Below are positions 58,146 through 64,000 of a DNA stretch of 64,000 nt, in pieces. The notes beneath the pieces were generated by a model. The model was not told the origin of the DNA. It saw only the letters and a list, made by a program, of their open reading frames with translations, and ran no database searches. The position numbers and the translations under genes are program-made. Within the stretch, counting starts at the first letter, position 1; each line of letters starts with the position of its first letter. Source of the stretch: Myxocyprinus asiaticus (lineage: Eukaryota > Chordata > Actinopteri > Cypriniformes > Catostomidae); assembly GCF_019703515.2 (NCBI RefSeq), contig NC_059388.1, forward strand, positions 5,545,979-5,609,978. The letters run 5' to 3'.

Positions 58146-58800
58146 AATAATGTGAGTTTTGTATAATTGTAACAAATAAATGGAGAAGTGAAAGACTGTG
58201 TGTTGGAAATTTTTTTTTTATTATTTAAATTTTTTGGGGGGTGGGGGTTATTAGCTGCCTCACTCACTGGGAGGGACAAGGTTGGTAGAGGATAGGGCTA
58301 ATTAGGGAGGGCGGCATTTATTTTCAGAGACACTGGGGGTTCTACCCATCAGTTAGAAAACAATAATGGGCTAATAATTAACTTAGTAATAGGGTAATAA
58401 GTTGAAGAGGTATGTTATTATGGTTTCTTCATAAATAAGATGAGAAATATGGGGTAACAATTCTCCTCTTCCACCTGATTCTTCTCCTCTTCTTCTATCA
58501 CCTCTTGTCTTGCCTCTACTCTGATACCTTCCACTAGCTTTTGATGGCTACCTTCGGCCTCACCAACATTCTGTACCTTTTCCAAAAAGTCCATTACTTC
58601 TCATCATCCCCTTTCCTCTCCATCACCTCTTGTTCTACTGGGCCTGGCATATCCCTTCTACCTGATGTTCTCCCTTCTCCATGCTTTTATTTCTATATTT
58701 CCTTCGCAGATCTGCCCATTGTTCTTCAACGCTCCCCGAAGGTCCTGCTATCCCTCTCCCTAGCTACAATAGATCTCTGATCTCCTGCGAGACTCTTTGT
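58146..58800. other. Unassigned stretch
   Basis: A T run near 58208-58217, then CT-rich sequence (58450-58800) with repeated CTTCTCCTCTTC and ATCACCTCTTGT motifs. It may be the antisense of an unrecognised element ORF. No gene is called. Confidence 0.4.
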
Positions 58801-58803
58801 ATC

Positions 58804-58838
58804 GTTAGGGTTAGGGGTTAGGGTTAGGGTTAGGTTAA
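58804..58838. repeat. Telomere-like TTAGGG repeat block
   Basis: Five imperfect GTTAGGG units in a row. A second, weaker block (GGGTTAGGGTTAGGATAGG) is at 59210-59229. Confidence 0.9.
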
Positions 58839-58839
58839 G

Positions 58840-59660
58840 CAGGAGCCGGCCGAGCCTGTCAGCTGAGAGTGTCCGAACCCGCAGCTGAGAGGTGCCCGAA
58901 CCTGCCATTGACCACCAGGAGGTGTCCGCCGAGCCTGCTGCTGACCGCCAAGGGGCATCTGTCCAGTCTAAACTTTTGCCGGGGGCCGGCACCCAGTCTG
59001 ATCCCTGCCCAGTGGCCAGCACATCCATGTTCTCTTCCCTGTCCCAAGGCTGCCTGACCTCGTCCCTGCTTGGTTTGTGAAGCCGCCACCAAGGCTGCCG
59101 GTCCCCACACCATTTCTCAAGCTTCCTCCCTTGCCACCGGATCCCACCCCTACCTGGATCCTCCTCCAACGCCGCTGGACACCGCCCCCTACCTGGACTC
59201 CCCTCCCAGGGTTAGGGTTAGGATAGGATTAGGATAGGTTTTGTTTGGTTTTCATTGCCATGTGTTCTTGTGTCTTGTCATTTGTTCTGTGAGTGCACTT
59301 GGCTTTGTGTTTTCTCATTGTCATGTGCACTCATGCCAGTTCAGTCACGAGTGTTACCCAGCCCCCCTTGTTACCATGTTATCAGTTAATTTGCCTCACC
59401 TGCCTTCCCACGTTACCCTCCTCATTTCCTTCCCTACTTAACATCCCAGTGTTCTCTGTCCTATGCCAGTTCATTGTGGATATTTCCCTGTTGTGGTGTT
59501 CGGTCGTATCTCTCTGTTTTACTGCAGATCCCTGAAGATTCTTGTGTTGAGCCTGGACCTCAAGGTTCCCCTTCTCCAGTCCTGCTGCAAAGTTCCTGTC
59601 TGTTACTGGAACATCATTTCCCCCTTCCTTTTGAAACAGGGTTTGCATCATAATGGTGTA
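58840..59660 (+). mobile_element. Pol-less LTR retroelement fragment, second copy of the 4216-5435 type
   Basis: The first part reads EVPEPAIDHQEVSAEPAADR and similar proline- and alanine-rich sequence of the same character as 4260-4600. The second part (59270-59460) shares ordered blocks with 5030-5170, such as ATCAGTTAATTTGCCTCACC and TTTCCTTCCCTACTTAA. No pol motif is present. The two telomere-like blocks flank its coding part. Confidence 0.55.
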
Positions 59661-60295
59661 AAATGCTGCCTCTATAGACAGATCACTAGGTTTTGAAGCA
59701 AAGTTACACACTCCATTCGTTGACCTTTTCACATTTCTTCAGCTGTTTTTTCTCTATTTGGGAAACCATAACATTCCTATTCTGTTCATGAGGCAGATTT
59801 AAACTCAATTTAGACTGGTATACTCACTCAATTTACCAATCTATCCTCCATTCATGCCCCTATGTCTTCTATTTGTCCCCTATATTACACACACACATGC
59901 CGAGGCCCCACATTTCCCTTCTCGTCTTAATCACCTGTTTAGGGAAAGTGAATTTAGGTATCTCCATTAATCCAAACTCAGATTTCAGGCTAGCATCTCG
60001 TCCCACTGCTCAAACACCTGCTTTAGGTTCAGTATGAGCTGTCACAGGTATTACCCACAGGTATTCCAAAATTAACTGCTGGAACTAATGACAAACCTCT
60101 CTCTTTCTCTCACTCTCTTGGAGCAAAACATCAATTTGATTAAAAATGGGCTTATCCTTATCTGCCAGGGTGTTTGAAATGATGAGATGTGGATTTGGGA
60201 AAGACTTATTTTATTTTAACTTCACTTTCTTTGATAAAGTTAAAAGTAGTGCGTATATAGAGATATATGTGCCTGTATATGTGATCCAGCAGAGT

Positions 60296-60500
60296 TCTTA
60301 AATAATATAAGAAATAAATGCTGGTCTGGGGAGTAACAGAACGGTGTTGGTGATGAAACACAATAGTGTTATGTATTTAAAATACCAAATATCAGTAACT
60401 TCATTAAAATTACAGTTTAAATAGTTGGTAATCAGAATACAGTTGCATTCATTCTCAATTACAGAAGAAATTACTTTGCATTTTGTTGTCATTTGTTTCA
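60296..60500. mobile_element. Degenerate hAT-type terminal fragment
   Basis: It shares GGGGAGTAAC, AGTTGGTAATCAGAATACAGT and ATTACTTTGCATTTTGTTGT with the right end of the 60755-61569 element (in reverse). It is an older copy of the same family. Confidence 0.7.
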
Positions 60501-60746
60501 ATTAATATATAGTCTATTCAGTTGGAAAACATTTATCCATATAAATAATATGATCTGAGGAGTGTTTAAACAGTGGTCTAACACTTCACTGACAGCACAT
60601 GTAAGATGTATTTTTTAGATTGTTTGCTCATCTGCAATACTTCTATAAGACATTTCCTTTTAGATGTCGAAAGAACATTCAGCAGGTGTCTTTGAGATGT
60701 TAATGATTTAGAATATATGTAACTCTGCTCTTTATAAAATCAGACA

Positions 60747-61577
60747 TTCATTAGCAGGGTTGGGATGGTTACTTTTGAAATGTATTCCACTACAGATTAC
60801 AGAATACATGCTGTAAAATGCAATTTGTAGCATATTCCGTTAGATTACTCAAGGTCAGTAACGTATTCTAAATACTTTGGATTACTTCTTCAGCACTGGT
60901 AGATTTTTTTCACTTGTTTTGACTATAAAAATACAAAATAAATGTTAAAAATACATTCTCTGAAAAACCTAAAAATCTTATGCAATGTTGTTTCTAAAAC
61001 AAGATTAATCAAATTTATCTTGTTTTAAGGATTTTTAGATATTTTTTACAGGAAAACAATACAAACATTATTATCAAGAATACGATACTTACCCTAATAT
61101 CAAAGGTCTTACAAGAAAAAAATTAATTATGATCCAATGTGAATTTTCATGATAAATAAAATATGATCGTGCCTGGTGCCTGGTGGCTAGAAATAGCATT
61201 TTAGCTTAGCGTAAAGCTGACAGTTTACACAAGGTTTATTTCTATTTCTTTTGCTGCAAACTTACTTCAAACTTACATATCTGTCTGCCCGTATGAATGT
61301 AAAACATCATAAGAAAGTGTTTCACTGCTGTTCAAATGCACTTTGGATCGCATCATTTTATATGTATACATTTTTCCATCTGAAAGGATTAAATATTAAA
61401 TGACAATAAAATGCAAAGTAATCTCTTCAGTAATCAAAATACTTTTTGAATGTAACTGTATTCTAATTACCAATTATTTAAATTGTAACTGTAGTGGAAT
61501 ACAGTTACGTATATTTAGTATTTTAAATACGTATTCCCGTTACATGTATTCCTTTACTCCCCAACCCTGTTCATTAG
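60747..61577. mobile_element. hAT non-autonomous element with 8-bp target duplication
   Basis: TTCATTAG (60747-60754 and 61570-61577) flanks an 815-bp body with termini CAGGGTTGGG and CCCCAACCCTG. The 8-bp duplication and the inverted CAGGGTTGGG ends identify a hAT-superfamily element. No transposase is encoded. Partial copies are at 17913-18283, 60296-60500 and 62870-63110. Confidence 0.93.
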
Positions 61578-61805
61578 TAATCAGTACTATCCAGATGGAA
61601 CACTCAAAAACTCCTCAGAGATGTACTTGTGCTACCTGGGTTTATTATGATGTGTTACATTCAAATGAGCAGACAGAGGGTGCTTTCACACTGTGAAAAG
61701 GTGGATATGACCTCATTGAGGAACTTCCCCTTGGGAATTTACTAGAGGAACTAGCATGTTTCTACAGCTTAACAGAAAACAGTTAGAAATGTTTTGACAG
61801 TTGAA

Positions 61806-62648
61806 ACATGAATTACTGATGGGCATTCCGGCTCTTTTCAGCGAGCCGGCTCGTTTGGCTCGGCTCTTTTGGCTCCCAAACGGCTCTTTAAAAAAAAATT
61901 TGTTTTGTATTTTTTCAAGTCAAACAGTTTGCGATAGTTTGACAATGATTGGTGTTAAAACAATTCTAATTAAATTATTAAATGAAATAATACTCTACCT
62001 TAACCACAATGGATTATAAATGCATTGGTTTGCATTTGCATTTAAAGTATAACTTTTTAATGTATATAAACAAAGTGCATATAAATCTAAACATTCAAAA
62101 CAAATACAATCTGAACAACATAATAGTATATTGCACCATATCAAAGAAAATAAATAACAATTTGCAAAACTACAGCATCCCACAAATTGAAATAAATATA
62201 AAAAAGAAGGATGCTATTACACATGTGCATTTAAAGTATAACTTTTTTAATGTATATAAACAAAGTGCATATAAATGTGACAATTCAAAACTAATACAGT
62301 CTGAACAACATAATAGGTTGGCTCCGCCCTCCCTCACGCATCTTTAGTTCATTGGTTGACACTGCGTGTCTGATTGACAGGAACAACAGGTGAGGCTGTC
62401 TGAGCAGACAGTTAGAACAAATGTGTGAGCTTGAGCATTTATGCTTATATTATTTTATTTCTTTTTTTGTTCTTTGAATTCGTTAATTCTATTCATTTAA
62501 ATCTTTTGATTATTCATATCTGAATTTTTTTTATATTTTTATAAATAGATTCTGCTCTTCTGATATGCGAGCCGGCTCCCGACATTCACCTACAAGAGCC
62601 GGCACTTAGAGCTGACTCGTTCGCGAACGACCCATCACTAACATGAAT
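61806..62648. mobile_element. hAT element of the GAGCCGGCTC family with 8-bp target duplication
   Basis: ACATGAAT flanks the element (61806-61813 and 62641-62648). The body starts TACTGATGGG and ends CCCATCACTA, with GAGCCGGCTC subterminal repeats on both sides (near 61840 and 62570). Inside are two direct copies of a ~93-bp AT-rich segment (62030-62122 and 62225-62317). It has no transposase. Confidence 0.92.
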
Positions 62649-62869
62649 TCAGTAAATACACGAATACACCAGTATATGGTTTGTCAATGTGTTTTTATGC
62701 GATTTGTATTTTATTTTTATTTTTTTTAAAGAATAAAGGATGTTTATATGAGAAATTCAAACCAATGCAGCCTTTAGCATATTTTAAGAAAGCTACAAAT
62801 AGTACAATACTGTAACAGAATCCAAATACGTGATGTTGTTGTTAACACTCTTTGGGGTTTTGATTTTAA

Positions 62870-63120
62870 CATATAGTGACATTTGAAATAGTTAACCTTG
62901 TGTAAATGGTCATGTGAACATTTAGCTTAATGCTAAGCTAAAATTTAAGCTATTTCTGGCCCTTAGATGCACCTGTTATCTGGTGTGATTATATTTTATA
63001 ATGAATTCTATCTAAAAATCCTTAAAAGAAGATACATTTACTTGTAGCAACACTGCATAAGATATTTATAATTTTTTCAGAGAATGTATTTTTAATAAAA
63101 GTGTATTTTCCCTTACTGTC
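62870..63120. mobile_element. hAT-type internal fragment
   Basis: It shares TGCATAAGATATTTA and TTTTTCAGAGAATGTA with 18078-18105 and the complement of the 60755 element. No terminal motif is visible here. Confidence 0.6.
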
Positions 63121-63287
63121 CTGGGCTGCGTTTCCCAAAAGCATCGTAAACTTAAGTTGATCGTAGAGGCCATTGGCACCAATGGTTTCCTTTCACAAGA
63201 TAGATAGAGAGATGTTGTGTGTTGATGTGAGCCTATTTGTCAGTTACATAAGGTACCATGTCAGGAACACACTGTTGCATGCTGTCT

Positions 63288-63325
63288 GTAAATAAAAAAA
63301 ATAAATAAATAAATAAATAAATAAA
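63288..63325. repeat. (AAAT)n microsatellite
   Basis: About eight AAAT-type units. Confidence 0.9.
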
Positions 63326-63589
63326 AGAATTCTAAGTGCCGGTTGCTCGTGACTCAGATTCTTGCATCTTTTAATGGTTTAATATCCTACAGAATAGCAC
63401 TGTTTCATCCAAATAAGCTTCTAACTTTTTTAAGTTCCCTCGATGGCCTTTCAGAGTTGATGAAAAGCTTTTTATTTAGCCCTCTATCTGTTTATTATGG
63501 CTCATACCATAGGCGGAGCGTGTGTAAGGCTGGTCAAGGCTTAGTTTTCCCCTGGCCACGGGAATGATGCTCGTATTAATACTTAGGTA

Positions 63590-64000
63590 TTCACTGGAAA
63601 TTCGATGGTGGGGCTGCCAGGGGATACTCAGCGATTCCCCAGGTGGATAAGGCGGTTGCGGTGCACCTGTGCCCGCAAAATGCCGCCACCTGGTGGGGCC
63701 ACCCGAGACTCCCGTCCAGAGCCTGTAGGTTTACGTCTTCTCTGGCAACTAAGGCCTGCGGTGTTGCTGGACAGGCCGCCTCCTCCCTGCACACCATGGC
63801 TCTCCTGCAAGTGCACCAAGCCAAGGCGCTAAGAGAACTGCACGAGGGTAGTTATGACCATGCAGGATTGATGCAGAAGCTGCGCTCGGCGACTGCCTTG
63901 CCCTCCGAGCGACGAAGGTCACAGCGCGGACTCTCGGGCAGGCGATACCCACCCTGGTGGTCCAGGAGCACCACATATGGCTTAACTTGGTTGAGATGTG
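63590..64000 (+). pseudogene. DIRS gag, C-terminal part (runs off the window)
   Basis: The plus frame reads YSAIPQVDKAVAVHLCPQNA, then RLPSRACRFTSSLATKACGV, AGQAASSLHTMALLQVHQAK and ELHEGSYDHAGLMQKLRSAT, then, after a one-base loss near 63895, LALRATKVTARTLGQAIPTL and VVQEHHIWLNLVEM. This is fish DIRS gag; the HLCPQ segment parallels 26005-26035. The rest of the element is beyond the right edge, and its 5' half is missing, since the preceding 63130-63580 has no DIRS sequence. Confidence 0.85.

Noticed and set aside
58804..58838. A true chromosome end
   Set aside because: Only about 35 bp of imperfect repeat embedded in other sequence, so it is interstitial.

Overview
This is a vertebrate genomic window, almost certainly from a cyprinid-type teleost. 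It holds part of one host gene, spread over more than 50 kb of introns that are packed with fish transposable elements: DIRS, L2/CR1-like and I/Nimb-like LINEs, a Penelope-like element, Tc1/mariner, hAT, TTAA-type MITEs, a tRNA-derived SINE and LTR retroelements. There are no prokaryote-style operons. Apart from the host gene, every coding stretch I can assign belongs to a transposable element, and those are mostly broken.

Host gene. Five minus-strand coding exons (A 52387-52548, B 24648-24770, C 22028-22194, D 8615-8754, E 2062-2187) join in phase, each with consensus acceptor and donor dinucleotides. Together they encode the Sec7 Arf-GEF domain and the linker into the PH domain of an IQSEC-family protein. 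The wording of the D and E peptides fits IQSEC3 rather than IQSEC1 or IQSEC2. The 5' part of the gene lies beyond the right edge and the rest of the PH domain beyond the left edge. The largest intron (A to B) is about 27.6 kb.

Layout from left to right. 1-8.6 kb: an AT microsatellite, exon E, an AACCACCTAGC-type minisatellite, then a mosaic of L2-like LINE tail, a partial second copy of exon D, a DIRS leader and a pol-less LTR-element fragment. 8.6-18 kb: exon D, then an LTR element on the minus strand whose internal region is split by a nearly full-length I/Nimb-like LINE. 18-22 kb: hAT fragment, Tc1 foldback, LTR/PBS fragment, minus-strand DIRS gag end, and a TTAA MITE touching exon C. 22-30 kb: exons C and B, a small MITE, and a deleted DIRS element (25.4-29.8 kb) with inverted terminal repeats. 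30-52 kb: mostly AT-rich intron with a SINE piece, a deleted L2/CR1-like LINE, two Tc1/mariner elements and a GGGCCC-hairpin repeat complex. 52-64 kb: exon A, a complete SINE, a LINE tail, a degraded Penelope-like element with a GIY-YIG domain, telomere-like repeats, two hAT elements with 8-bp target duplications, and a DIRS gag that runs off the edge.

Most noteworthy. (1) A ~150-bp, roughly 97% identical partial duplicate of iqsec3 exon D, with its splice donor intact and its frame open, sits in the next intron between two retroelement fragments. (2) An 84-bp block of the LTR element's proline-rich coding region lies at the ORF1/ORF2 junction of the LINE that inserted into that same LTR element. 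It supplies the ORF1 stop and extends ORF2 at its N-terminus. Neither is a new autonomous system; both are concrete sequence rearrangements that can be tested.
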